Shown piece by piece: positions 1-8,503 of a stretch of DNA of 39,451 nucleotides. The DNA is taken from NCBI GenBank assembly GCA_964582985.1, contig CAZOUM010000026.1:1-39451 (forward strand). The letters are read 5' to 3'. Source of the DNA: CAZQYB01 sp964582985. GTDB lineage: Bacteria > Planctomycetota > Phycisphaerae > Sedimentisphaerales > Anaerobacaceae. The notes beneath the pieces were generated by a model. The model did not search any database. It was not told the DNA's origin and saw only the letters and a list, made by a program, of their open reading frames with translations. Within the stretch, counting starts at the first letter, position 1. The number at the start of each line of letters is the position of its first letter. A program made the position numbers and the translations under genes.

Positions 1-55
1 AACCCCTGTCTCCAGGATGAGAACCTGATATCCTAAGCCACTAGACGATGGGGGC
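1..55 (-). tRNA. tRNA-Glu (CUC anticodon), partial
   Basis: Read on the minus strand this is the 5' part of a tRNA. It has a GCCCCCA acceptor strand, a D-arm, and an anticodon stem TCAGG/CCTGG enclosing a seven-base loop with CTC in the anticodon position, which decodes Glu. The T-arm begins and the window ends before the 3' acceptor strand. It lies downstream of tRNA-Met on the same strand, so the two may be cotranscribed. Confidence 0.85.
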
Positions 56-219
56 GATACTCGTATCTCGTCGCTCGTATCTCGTATCTCGTTTTGGCAA
101 GGGCGAAGCCTTGGCGACGCAATACGCATCACGCTTCACCTGTACTCGCGTTACCCGTACTCGTGCTACTCGTGAAACGGGTACGAGTACCACAGGTGCG
201 AGCACGAGATACGCACGAA
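56..219. repeat. Low-complexity TCGTA-rich inter-tRNA spacer with inverted repeats
   Basis: The spacer between the two tRNA genes is built from many copies and reverse copies of units such as TCGTATC and TACTCGT. Nested inverted repeats are present: CACCTGT at 137-143 pairs with ACAGGTG at 192-198, and ACCCGT pairs with ACGGGT inside it. An open frame crosses the spacer but also runs through the tRNA genes, so I do not call it coding. Similar short degenerate spacers occur near 28090 and 38870. Confidence 0.6.
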
Positions 220-293
220 TAGCGGCGGTCGGATTCGAACCGACGACCCTGGGCTTATGAATCCCATGCTCTAACCAACTGAGCTACGCCGCC
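220..293 (-). tRNA. tRNA-Met (CAU anticodon)
   Basis: This is a complete cloverleaf on the minus strand. The acceptor pair is GGCGGCG/CGCCGCT with discriminator A; the D-arm has GCTC/GAGC; the anticodon loop TTCATAA carries CAU; the T-arm is GTCGG TTCGAAT CCGAC. The anticodon stem has one A-G mismatch next to the loop. The lack of initiator features such as an unpaired first base suggests elongator Met. A lysidine-modified Ile2 tRNA also has CAU and cannot be strictly excluded. Confidence 0.93.
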
Positions 294-303
294 GAAAAGG
301 CTG

Positions 304-332
304 TTTATATGTAATTCGACTGCAATTTACAA
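304..332 (-). promoter_or_regulatory. Sigma-70-like promoter for tRNA-Met (and tRNA-Glu)
   Basis: On the minus strand TTGTAA (327-332) and TATAAA (304-309) are separated by exactly 17 bases. The -10 box lies 10 bases upstream of the mature tRNA-Met 5' end. The spacing and placement suit a stable-RNA promoter. Confidence 0.6.
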
Positions 333-546
333 AATCTTGCGAGAGATTTCAAGGTTTTTTGGAGATTCTGTGTGTTGACGGTAGTAGCGAAGGGCAGGCA
401 CTGTTCGGCCTGAAAGGCAAAGGTATAATTGAGCAAGGTGGTTTTGTCCTCTGCTGAAGGGATTTTTGCATAAATCTCCCAGGTTTACCCGTCATAAAAA
501 TACTTGGAGAGTATGCGCTATCCTTCTGATAAGGAAGCGTTCAGGG
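333..546. other. Intergenic region with no gene recognised
   Basis: No coding region or RNA gene is apparent between the tRNA promoter and the promoter of the large exported protein. There is a TATAAT at 424-429, but I see no -35 box at suitable spacing. Confidence 0.5.
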
Positions 547-567
547 TATAATTGTGTTAACGTTAAC
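547..567 (+). promoter_or_regulatory. -10 box with LacI-family-like operator
   Basis: TATAAT at 547-552 is followed by the perfect palindrome GTTAACGTTAAC at 556-567, about 30 bases before the start codon at 596. The -35 candidate TTCTGA (524-529) at 17-base spacing is weak. The palindrome resembles the centre-CG operators of LacI/GalR-family regulators. Its position over the expected transcription start would suit repression. No LacI-type gene is present in the window. Confidence 0.5.
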
Positions 568-595
568 GGAAATTCTGACTGAAAGGGTATTCAAA

Positions 596-3500
596 ATGAA
601 ATGGAGACTGCTTAAGGGACTATCCTGTGCGGCATCAGTTACTTTCGTGCTGAGTCTGGTTAATATCGCCGCGGCTTCGACAATGTACCTGCAGGGCGGC
701 GGGCCCGATGGAATTATCTCTATCGAGGCAGAGAACTACACGGTTAAGGAAGCCATAGAAGACCACTATTGGGAACTCACAACGGAAAAGGCCGGCTTTT
801 CCGGTAAAGGTGCGATGGCGGCTCTGCCTGATGATGGCGCTAATGAGGATATCGATTACGATGATTCACCTTTTATTGACTATCAGGTCAACTTTTTAAG
901 GACCGGCAGGCATTATATCTGGATACGCGGCTGGGGTATCGGTGGCGGTGACACCTGCCATCTTGACCTTGACCATCGGGAACTCGACAACGGCGAGGAA
1001 ATTGGTTTTGAGAAAAACCGCTGGAACTGGGCCCATGAGAGCGATGAAGATGATTATGCTTACTTTGACATCAAACAACCTGGTTTGCATACGATAAGTC
1101 TTTGTATGCGAGAAGACGGCCTTGTTGTCGATAAGATAGTTCTGACGACTAATCCGGATTACAGGCCTCAGGGTGTCGGTCCTGCTGAAAGCACCGGCGG
1201 TGGTGTTATGAGCTTTGCTGTTTCACAAATGAGCAGCCTTGAAACGAAGAAGGAAGTTTCCATTCCAGTAAGCCTTATTTCTTCCGGCAAGGGCAGCTTC
1301 TCGGTCGATTATGCTGTTACAGGCGGCACGGCTGGTACTAAAGACTATAAGCTTAAATCCGGTACCCTGAAGTTCAAGGCGGGCGAAAAGCTCAAAACTA
1401 TCAAACTTGGAATCGTTCAGGACGGGCTCGATGAGGAAGATGAGACCGTAGTAATTAGGCTTTCGAACGCGAAAGGTAAAGATGCCCAAATTGGTTTTGT
1501 TAATACGTTCACCTATACGATAGTCGACCCCCGTCCTGTAGTTGAGTTCGCGACTTCATCGAGCGGAGTCACCAGGCAGGAAGGAGGTGTGGACGTATTG
1601 GTTAAGCTAACGAGCAGCTACAACAAGGCAATTTCAGTGGATATTTCTGTTGAAGGCAGGTCTGCCGGAAGCGTGGTATTCAAGCCCGGTCAGACGGAGC
1701 AGAGCTTTAGGGTGGGGGTAGCGAACCGGATGTCAGGGACGCTGCGACTTGCTCTTACCAATGCTGTTAATGCTAAACTCGGTGAAAAGGTCAGCCATAC
1801 CGTCCATATTTGCGAGAGGCAGTACAGCAATCTTGGCGGCGCTTTCTACTTTAGATATGGCAGCGGTGAAAGATGGGAAAAATATGCCAAGGTTGGAAAA
1901 TATGCCGACGCCATGGTGAGAATTGGTGACGGTGATGACAGGCTGGTTTTCTGGCGCGGTTCGAGTTATCTGCCGTTCTTAGATACTGCTGGCGGCAAAA
2001 GCTTTGTTGAAGTGCTTGTGCCTCAAAACGGAGACGGTCCGGGGCGGAGATTCGACAATGTCAACAAGCACTCGCACATACGTATCGTCGAAAGTTCGGA
2101 GGCCCGCGTGATAGTTGAGTGGAGATATCTGCCTGATTTTGATGAGTCCGACCTCGAGGACTGGACGGAAGAATATTATACGGTATATCCGGACGGGTCG
2201 TGCTACAGGTCGATTAAGACCGGAACAGAGACACTTGAGCAGTATCAGGCATCTTCACACGCGAAAGTTCAGCAGCTTCTGCTTACGAAGGAAGGCATCT
2301 GTCCAATGCCTAAGTCGTGGGTTAAGCCAATTAAGCTGGCTTTTGATAGAACAGTCCTTAGCAGTTTTAACGATTTGGGATTCGACAGGACCAAAGGCCA
2401 CTATGCTCTTGAGGCTAAATCAAGCGGTGTTTCCGCTACTATCAGCTTTAAGGTCGCATCCGACATTAGCAACCCGGCCCTGTTTGTTAAAGGCTGGGGT
2501 GACGCAGGTGTTAAGATAAGGGTTGACAGCAAAACATTCGATGACTTCAAGATTGGTTACGCTAAGAAGATGGACAATGATGACCTTGTGCTCTGGCTTG
2601 GAAGCGAATTCAAGTCGGGCAGCAAGGTTGTTATCGAGCCTGTTGGCGGCAGCGCGCCGGTAGTTCGCAGGCCGATAAAGGACCCGTACAAGGCCAAGGT
2701 TCCGCCGTTCCCGGAAAGTTCACTGGACCCGGGACCGTTCGGTGCATTCTATACAAGGCTGAAATACTGGGCCGAGTGGGACAATCCTCGCAGGGTCGGC
2801 GATTACGCTGACGTGGTTGTTCAGTTCGAGGATTCGATAGACAGGCTTATTTTCTGGCGAGGCGCTACAAACGTGCCTCACTGGGCCAATGATAAGAATA
2901 TGTGGTATGAAAACGAGTTCTGCGAACGTCGCGGCGACGACGCGGGTCTGGACAGTCTTTGTGAACCGATGCAGGACCACGACAGCAGGCATTCAAATGT
3001 GAGGGTCCTTCAGAGCAGCCCGGCACGTGTGATTGTTCACTGGAGATACCATCCGAGCACGCTTGCCAACAAGATTCCGTTCGTTGACGAAACCAGATGG
3101 GGTGATACTGTCGATGAGTATCACTATGTTTACCCGGACGAGACCGCCGTGCGTGACACGACGCTCTACACATCTAAACCTAATGTTTTCAACGAATGGC
3201 ATGAGGCGATTCCTACTATGGGTCCCGGCCAGATTCCTGAGGACTGCCTTGAGATGCAGGCGTTCTCGATGGCTAATACCAAGGGTGAGGCTATATATTT
3301 CAATTTTGAAAAGGCCTTCCCGCCTGACAGTGACTTCAAGGACGGCTACAACATTATCCTGATAGGTATGAAGGGCAAAAGCAAACCGTTCGCTGTTTGC
3401 GAATCTTATGGACAGTGGTTCGACCCAATCAGCAGGCCCGGCGATACGAGGTTCAATCACTACGACGATTGGCCGGCATGGCCAAAGAAGTACAGAAGGC

Positions 3501-4120
3501 AAAATTATGAAAGAAAGCCGGAGAATCAGAACTATCGTGATTTCTGCGAGTTCCTGCCTGCGCATTCTTCACTGATGCACCTTGACTGGGACAACTATGA
3601 GGACAATTACGACGGTCCGGTCGTCTGGCTGCGTAAGGTTCTTCTTCACGGTATGACCCGGAACAATGATGTTAAGTCACTGGTCCCGCTTACGAAGTAC
3701 TGGGAAAACGCTCCGGCGATAAAGGTAACAGGCTATGGTTACAGCGGCGGATACTTCGAGAAGTCTCAAAAGGCTTATCATCTCCAGCGAAGGGTCTGCA
3801 CGGTCGGCTTTGAGCACCTTGTAAACAAAGATGACGACAGAAATCCCAACAAGGACGCCGAGAAGGTTGATATCCAGGTATATGCGTCGGAGGATTCTCC
3901 TATTCTCAATCCGTGTTTCGTAATCAACGGCTGGCCCGAAGGCGGTATCAAGGCCAGGCTTTACATCAATGGCAAAGAGGTCCCCGAAGGCAAGGATTTC
4001 AAGCAGGGTATCGAGACCAATTGGGACCAAACCCAATGGGATTCGAAACACTCGCTTGTCGTGTGGGCTCGATGCAGCTCTACGGAGACCATAAACTTTG
4101 TGATTGAGCAGGTTAAATAA
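596..4120 (+). CDS. Large exported Calx-beta protein with internally duplicated carbohydrate-associated modules
   Basis: The product is a predicted secreted protein of 1174 residues. I chose ATG 596 because GAAAGGG lies at 581-587 and the protein then begins with a classical signal peptide (MKWRLLKG, hydrophobic core, AAAS cleavage region). An in-frame start at 554 would place 14 residues ahead of the signal. Residues about 35-190 resemble a carbohydrate-binding beta-sandwich (IEAENY, later GLHTISLCMREDGLVVDKIV). About 203-311 is a Calx-beta domain with the acidic DGLDEEDETV motif, and a second weaker one may span 314-405. A unit starting GAFYFRYGSG (about 414) recurs as GAFYTRLKYW (about 715), each with a DRLxFWRG motif and a VxWRY strand. 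The beta-rich tails after each unit (NPALFVKGWG and NPCFVINGWP) also match. No catalytic family is recognised. A polysaccharide-binding or lyase role is inferred from export and neighbours. Confidence 0.75.
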   Translation: MKWRLLKGLSCAASVTFVLSLVNIAAASTMYLQGGGPDGIISIEAENYTVKEAIEDHYWELTTEKAGFSGKGAMAALPDDGANEDIDYDDSPFIDYQVNFLRTGRHYIWIRGWGIGGGDTCHLDLDHRELDNGEEIGFEKNRWNWAHESDEDDYAYFDIKQPGLHTISLCMREDGLVVDKIVLTTNPDYRPQGVGPAESTGGGVMSFAVSQMSSLETKKEVSIPVSLISSGKGSFSVDYAVTGGTAGTKDYKLKSGTLKFKAGEKLKTIKLGIVQDGLDEEDETVVIRLSNAKGKDAQIGFVNTFTYTIVDPRPVVEFATSSSGVTRQEGGVDVLVKLTSSYNKAISVDISVEGRSAGSVVFKPGQTEQSFRVGVANRMSGTLRLALTNAVNAKLGEKVSHTVHICERQYSNLGGAFYFRYGSGERWEKYAKVGKYADAMVRIGDGDDRLVFWRGSSYLPFLDTAGGKSFVEVLVPQNGDGPGRRFDNVNKHSHIRIVESSEARVIVEWRYLPDFDESDLEDWTEEYYTVYPDGSCYRSIKTGTETLEQYQASSHAKVQQLLLTKEGICPMPKSWVKPIKLAFDRTVLSSFNDLGFDRTKGHYALEAKSSGVSATISFKVASDISNPALFVKGWGDAGVKIRVDSKTFDDFKIGYAKKMDNDDLVLWLGSEFKSGSKVVIEPVGGSAPVVRRPIKDPYKAKVPPFPESSLDPGPFGAFYTRLKYWAEWDNPRRVGDYADVVVQFEDSIDRLIFWRGATNVPHWANDKNMWYENEFCERRGDDAGLDSLCEPMQDHDSRHSNVRVLQSSPARVIVHWRYHPSTLANKIPFVDETRWGDTVDEYHYVYPDETAVRDTTLYTSKPNVFNEWHEAIPTMGPGQIPEDCLEMQAFSMANTKGEAIYFNFEKAFPPDSDFKDGYNIILIGMKGKSKPFAVCESYGQWFDPISRPGDTRFNHYDDWPAWPKKYRRQNYERKPENQNYRDFCEFLPAHSSLMHLDWDNYEDNYDGPVVWLRKVLLHGMTRNNDVKSLVPLTKYWENAPAIKVTGYGYSGGYFEKSQKAYHLQRRVCTVGFEHLVNKDDDRNPNKDAEKVDIQVYASEDSPILNPCFVINGWPEGGIKARLYINGKEVPEGKDFKQGIETNWDQTQWDSKHSLVVWARCSSTETINFVIEQVK

Positions 4121-4147
4121 GTCAGAGTACCCTTTGATGACTCAGAC

Positions 4148-4176
4148 TTGACGCGTTTGGCGGGCGGGATTACAAT
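4148..4176 (+). promoter_or_regulatory. Sigma-70-like promoter of the sialidase-like gene
   Basis: TTGACG (4148-4153) and TACAAT (4171-4176) are separated by exactly 17 bases and sit about 75 bases before the start codon at 4253. The gene therefore need not depend on readthrough from the preceding large gene. Confidence 0.65.
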
Positions 4177-4252
4177 GCGCCGGTCGGGAAGGGTGGTTTT
4201 AATAATCGCCCGCTTAAACAAGTTTCAATTTTTATAAGAATGGAGATAGAGG

Positions 4253-6253
4253 ATGAAGTCCGGCACCTTCCAAAAGAACTCATTTCGTAAATCAGGTTTT
4301 ATGGTCATGATAATCCTGTTTTCGACAAGTTTTACAGTTAGCTCTTTTGCCCGGAAGATGCCTCCCCCGATAGAGAAGTGCACGGCTGAGCCGGTAAAAT
4401 ATGTCGGCAGCGTTCAAACCGACAAGAGCTTCTACGACGGCGCCCTGCGCCATGTGGTGGGGGCACACCTGTACCAGGCTTTTCGTGCCAATCGCGCCCA
4501 CCCCTCGGAAGGCGGAGATGTCGGATGGACTTACAACCATCAGCCCTTTCTCGCCTACTGGGGCGGCAAGTTCTATCTTCACCACCTGAGCAATTTGATT
4601 GAGGAGCATGACCCGCCGGGACGCACTTTGCTGGAGACTTCCAAGGATGGGCGGAAATGGTCAAACCCCAGGGTGATATTTCCGAAGTATGCTCTGCCGG
4701 AAATCAAAAGAGAAAAAGTCCACCTTCCCGAAGGGACCTGGTCAGTTATGCATCAGCGCATGGGCTTTTACGTGGCCCCGAACGGTCGATTGCTGGCGTT
4801 GGGTTTTTACAGCTATTGCGCCCATCCGCGTACGTCGCCAAATGCCGGCAACGGGCTGGGACGAGTCGTGCGGGAAATATACAAGGAAGGAACCTTCGGC
4901 CCAATTTATTTTATTCGTTACAACCGACACGCCGGCTTCAACGAGAGCAATACCAACTATCCTTTCTATAAAACAAGTAAGGACAAAGGTTTCCTGAAGG
5001 CCTGCGAGGCGCTTTTGGCTGATAAACTCATAACCCTGCAGTGGTGGGAAGAGGACCGGGCAAAAGACGGCTTTTATGTCATTGACCCCGGTAATGTCAA
5101 GGATGCTTTTCCGTTCCATGCAAACATTACTACATTCAAAGGCGCCGGCAAGGGGCTGTGTTTTTACCATCGCCCGGACGGTGCCGTCGTCGCGCTCTGG
5201 AAGAACCAGTGGTCCGCATTGAGTCCGGATGATGGGAAATCCTGGACCGGCATCTCAAAAAATACCTCTCTCAAGACGTGCGGCGCAAAAGTCTGGGGCC
5301 AGCGAACTGAAGACGGCAGATACGCCCTTGTTTACAATCACTCCGCGACGCGGGGAAACCGCTATCCCATGGTGGTAATGACCGGCGATGACGGGCACGA
5401 GTTTGACAATATGCTTTGTCTGCACGGAGAAGTCCCTCCCCAGCGGTATCAGGGAATTCATCGCAGTCGGGGCCCCCAGTACGTGCGCGGCATCGTTGAA
5501 GGCAACGGCAATCCTCGTGGAAAGTATTTGTGGAATACCTACAGTGTCAACAAGGAAGACATTTGGGTCAGCCGCTTAACCGTGCCCATCAAGGGCACTG
5601 TTGACAAGCACGTAAATCAGGATTTCGAAAAGGCCAAAACCGAAGCGGACCTTGAGCGGTGGAATCTTTATGTCCCCAAATGGGCGCCAATATCGATAGT
5701 GACTGACCCACGGAAGTCCGGCAACAAATGCTTGGAGCTGCGTGATGAAGAGCCATACGACCACGCGATTGCGGGACGTGCTTTCCCGCAAAGTCGCATC
5801 GTGACCGTCTGGTTCCGCATCATGCTATCAGAGCTTCCGCAGGGCAGGGTACTGGAGTTCGAGGTCGCTGACCGGCAGGGTAAAAGACCGATGCGGCTGC
5901 GTTTTGACAAGCGATGGCTGTATATGGACAGGAAACTGATGGCAATAAACCCCGTACCGGTAACAACGGGCAAATGGTACGACATCGCGCTGAAGTTAGA
6001 CTGCAGTTCACAGAGTTATGCTCTGGCGGTAAACGGCGATTTGGTCTACAAGGATATCCGGTTTGCTGACAAGGTAGATTCGCTGGAACGGCTGGTCTTT
6101 AGAACGGGTCCTTATCGCGGGGACGTCCGCTCGCTGATTGTCGACAGTGAGCCCAGACCGTCCGGCCTGTACACTGAAGACATGCCGGGCGCGGACGAAA
6201 AGATTGCTGCGAGCATCATTTTAATCGATGACGTCAAGACAAAAAGAAGGTGA
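4253..6253 (+). CDS. Exported sialidase-superfamily (BNR) protein with C-terminal LamG-like domain
   Basis: The 666-residue product starts at ATG 4253 behind GGAGATAGAGG. An N-terminal signal peptide (MKSGTFQKNS, then FMVMIILFSTSFTVSSF) predicts export. The central part has Asp-box-like motifs of the sialidase/neuraminidase beta-propeller fold (TSKDGRKWSNP and SPDDGKSWTG). The last 200 or so residues look like a concanavalin/LamG-type beta-sandwich (WFRIMLSELPQGRVLEFEV). Members of this superfamily cleave or bind sialic acid or other glycans; the actual substrate cannot be read from the sequence. The preceding large exported protein suggests a shared role in glycan use. The last bases overlap a decayed aldo/keto reductase region. 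Confidence 0.78.
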   Translation: MKSGTFQKNSFRKSGFMVMIILFSTSFTVSSFARKMPPPIEKCTAEPVKYVGSVQTDKSFYDGALRHVVGAHLYQAFRANRAHPSEGGDVGWTYNHQPFLAYWGGKFYLHHLSNLIEEHDPPGRTLLETSKDGRKWSNPRVIFPKYALPEIKREKVHLPEGTWSVMHQRMGFYVAPNGRLLALGFYSYCAHPRTSPNAGNGLGRVVREIYKEGTFGPIYFIRYNRHAGFNESNTNYPFYKTSKDKGFLKACEALLADKLITLQWWEEDRAKDGFYVIDPGNVKDAFPFHANITTFKGAGKGLCFYHRPDGAVVALWKNQWSALSPDDGKSWTGISKNTSLKTCGAKVWGQRTEDGRYALVYNHSATRGNRYPMVVMTGDDGHEFDNMLCLHGEVPPQRYQGIHRSRGPQYVRGIVEGNGNPRGKYLWNTYSVNKEDIWVSRLTVPIKGTVDKHVNQDFEKAKTEADLERWNLYVPKWAPISIVTDPRKSGNKCLELRDEEPYDHAIAGRAFPQSRIVTVWFRIMLSELPQGRVLEFEVADRQGKRPMRLRFDKRWLYMDRKLMAINPVPVTTGKWYDIALKLDCSSQSYALAVNGDLVYKDIRFADKVDSLERLVFRTGPYRGDVRSLIVDSEPRPSGLYTEDMPGADEKIAASIILIDDVKTKRR

Positions 6254-6334
6254 AATGTCTAAAGAGCCGCGGCAGTGTTGCCAGCTTTTGTATATTGGGA
6301 GGTCCCAGGTTAATATTCTTTGGAGTTCAGCGTG

Positions 6335-6714
6335 ATGAAAGAAGAGCGAAACAGAATCGACAGAAGGAACTTTTTGAAAAGACAGTGGGGGCTGCGGGGT
6401 TGGGCTCTGTTTTTGCTTCAGCGCAAGCAGCGGGCAGCGCAAACAAGCCTAATATAGTTGGTCCGAATGTCCTCCCAAAAGAGCAAAGGCCCGGATACCC
6501 GCTGGTGTCGACGAGGCAAGCCGGGATTGCTTCCAAGGCATCGAATACAGAAACAATAGCGGATGTGGAACATCGGCTCCAGACTTCTCTGAAGCGAATG
6601 AACACAAATTATATCGACTTGTATTACCTGCACGAGATAGAGGAAACCGACCGTCTGAATAAAGCATCCAGTTCAAAATGTGCCTGCGGATGTGCATACG
6701 CTGGGCATAGTTAG
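6335..6714 (+). pseudogene. Decayed aldo/keto reductase copy (paralogue of 33214-34527)
   Basis: The sequence starting GTGATGAAAGAAG after TGGAG matches the start region of the intact Tat-exported aldo/keto reductase at 33214. The first 15 or so codons read MKEERNRIDRRNFLK. The homologous reading then moves to another frame (KTVGAAGLGSVFASAQ), so there is a frameshift around 6380. A large part of the N-terminal half is deleted: the text jumps from the linker (about 6470) to ASKASNTETIADVEHRLQTS. Homology is lost soon after YIDLYYLHEIEETDRLN near 6660, so the C-terminal half and Fe-S motif are missing. It is a nonfunctional remnant of a gene duplication. Confidence 0.85.
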
Positions 6715-6722
6715 TCACTGGG

Positions 6723-7433
6723 CTAATCATCAACCGGCTCAAACTGGTCTTTGGCCGCACCGCACTCGGGGCAGACCCAGTCGTCCGGCAGGTCTTCGAA
6801 AGCAGTGCCGGCTTGTACGCCATTATCAGGGTCGCCCACAGCCGGGTCGTAGATATATCCGCATATAAGACATTTGTATTTCTTCATTTTTATTGCTCCT
6901 TCGCTTGTTTGTTGTTTATGTTGTACGTTGATGTATGTTGCGGCGGTTTTAGGCGTTCTGCCATGCTTTATGTCACGGTAGTAGGCGTACGTCATTGGTT
7001 CTGCGTTTTCGTCAAGTGTTTCGCAGGCTACAATTTTGGCGATAAATAATGTGTGACTTGCAATGTCAATAGTCTCGGTGACTTCCGCTTCGAGGAAAGC
7101 TATGGTGTTGTCCAAGATTATGGGTGCGCCGGTCCGGCCAATCTTGTAATTTATCTGTTTGAATTTGTCTATGTCTCTGCCGGACCTGAATCCGAACCTG
7201 CCGATAAAAGACTTCGGCGCTTGTTGGGAGAGAATAGAGACAGTGAAGACTTTGCTATCGGTAATATACTCGTGGGTTAAGCACTCTCTGTTGACACTGA
7301 CCGCTACCATTGGCGGCTCAGGTGTCAGTTGAAATACGGTATTGACGATGCAGGCGTTGAATCTGCCATTTTTTTTCGAGCTGAGAATACACATACCGTA
7401 GCTTAGCTTGAAGAGCGATTCCAAGTCCAGCAT
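6723..7433 (-). CDS. hrb: Flavin reductase-rubredoxin fusion (high-molecular-weight rubredoxin)
   Basis: The 236-residue protein has an N-terminal FMN-binding flavin-reductase-like domain (about 1-165; GMCILSSKKNGRFNACIVNT) joined to a C-terminal rubredoxin (about 183-236) with both iron knuckles, CLICG and CPECG. In Moorella-type systems Hrb takes electrons from NADH and passes them to the flavodiiron protein FprA, which is encoded in this same gene set. I chose ATG 7433 because AGGAG lies six bases upstream; an in-frame ATG at 7466 has no comparable site. It is the last gene of the probable oxygen-defence operon, 58 bases after the diiron protein gene. The electron-donor role is inferred from family and context. 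Confidence 0.88.
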   Translation of the reverse strand: MLDLESLFKLSYGMCILSSKKNGRFNACIVNTVFQLTPEPPMVAVSVNRECLTHEYITDSKVFTVSILSQQAPKSFIGRFGFRSGRDIDKFKQINYKIGRTGAPIILDNTIAFLEAEVTETIDIASHTLFIAKIVACETLDENAEPMTYAYYRDIKHGRTPKTAATYINVQHKQQTSEGAIKMKKYKCLICGYIYDPAVGDPDNGVQAGTAFEDLPDDWVCPECGAAKDQFEPVDD

Positions 7434-7491
7434 TTGTATCTCCTGAGGTACCTTGGGCATTGGCAATTCGTACAGGCCGGCGTAGTGTCAG

Positions 7492-7983
7492 CTAATTCAG
7501 AGCTTTCAACTGTTGGAGCAAGGTGGTGATATGGCTCAGTTCTTCCAGGATAATATTCTCGATTTTTTCTCTACCTGCTCGTTCAGGTACCAGGTCTTTC
7601 AGGCCGAGATAGAAAAGGGCTGACTCCTTTTCAGAATTCAGAGCTATCTCGAGAATTTCCTTTACTGTTTCGCTGCCGGTCAGTTCTTTGGATGGGGTTA
7701 TTTTGCCTTCGTAGCCCCGGGCCTCGGCCATTGCCTGGAGGTACTTTACGGACTGGTTATCAGGGTCGAAGACTATTTCTTCCTTCTCCCACGCGTTGAG
7801 TCCTTTTCTGATTTCCTGGTAGGTTTTGAGGTGCCCATCCTCCATAGCAGCCATATCGAGCAGCCTTTGTTTAACCTTCTGGTCGGAAGCTCTTTTTGCT
7901 GCATCGCGGTAAAACTTGGCGCCATTTCTTTCGATTTGCTCAGCCATTTCGAGGATTTCGTCTGCGTTAAATGTAGCGGGCAT
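7492..7983 (-). CDS. Ferritin-like diiron protein (rubrerythrin-type, without rubredoxin)
   Basis: The 163-residue protein consists of a four-helix ferritin-like domain with iron-ligand motifs: E in EMAEQIERNGAKFY, ExxH in MEDGH, E in NSEKESALFY and ExxxH in LEELSH. Unlike classical rubrerythrin it has no rubredoxin domain, so an external donor such as the adjacent Hrb may reduce it. Peroxide or O2 reduction is the likely role for the family. Its ATG overlaps the ferritin stop codon by one base (TAATG), which suggests translational coupling, and GGAG precedes it. Confidence 0.82.
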   Translation of the reverse strand: MPATFNADEILEMAEQIERNGAKFYRDAAKRASDQKVKQRLLDMAAMEDGHLKTYQEIRKGLNAWEKEEIVFDPDNQSVKYLQAMAEARGYEGKITPSKELTGSETVKEILEIALNSEKESALFYLGLKDLVPERAGREKIENIILEELSHITTLLQQLKALN

Positions 7984-8501
7984 TATTGTTCTCCTTGCGT
8001 TGTGGGCGGCGTAAATACGCGCTGTCCCAGTTCCTGGTCAATCATAAACATTCCACCCGGTGCTTTCTCCACCATTTTGAGCTTTTTTACTACTTCGTCA
8101 GCGGATGACTCTTCTTCAACCTGCTCGTTGACAAACCACTGCAGGAAGCTGTTGGTTGCATGGTCTTTTTCTTCGATGGCGAGATTCACCAGGTCATTTA
8201 TCAGTCCTGTCACTTTCTGCTCATGTTTGTAGGCGGCCTCGAAAGCTGCCAGGGGCGATTGCCATTCAGCCGGTGGTTCTTCAATCGATTTCAAGATGAC
8301 TCTGCCGCCGCGTTCGCTTACGAAATCGTAGATTTTCATTGCGTGGGTGAGCTCTTCCTGCGTTTGGACCCTCATCCAGTTTGCAAAGCCGGGCAGATTT
8401 TCAGATTTGAAATAGGCCTCCATCGACAGGTACAGGTAAGCCGAGTACAACTCTGCGTTAATCTGACCATTGAGAGCGTCTTGCATTTTATTGCTTATCA
8501 T
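7983..8501 (-). CDS. ftnA: Bacterial non-haem ferritin
   Basis: The 172-residue protein matches bacterial ferritin in length and motifs: INAELYSAYLYLSM with the first Glu ligand, QEELTHAMKIYDF with the ExxH pair, and EEKDHATNSFLQWFVNEQVEEE with later ligands. It should form a 24-subunit shell that oxidises and stores iron. I chose ATG 8501 because AGGAGG lies just upstream; an in-frame ATG at 8519 would overlap the superoxide reductase gene. The gene starts two bases after that stop codon and overlaps the next gene by one base, so the three are tightly coupled. Storing iron limits Fenton chemistry when the detoxifying iron enzymes are damaged. Confidence 0.92.
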   Translation of the reverse strand: MISNKMQDALNGQINAELYSAYLYLSMEAYFKSENLPGFANWMRVQTQEELTHAMKIYDFVSERGGRVILKSIEEPPAEWQSPLAAFEAAYKHEQKVTGLINDLVNLAIEEKDHATNSFLQWFVNEQVEEESSADEVVKKLKMVEKAPGGMFMIDQELGQRVFTPPTTQGEQ

Positions 8502-8503
8502 TA

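Noticed and set aside
48..260. Open frame of 70 codons across the left edge
   Set aside because: It runs through tRNA-Glu, the repeat spacer and tRNA-Met, so it is not a gene.
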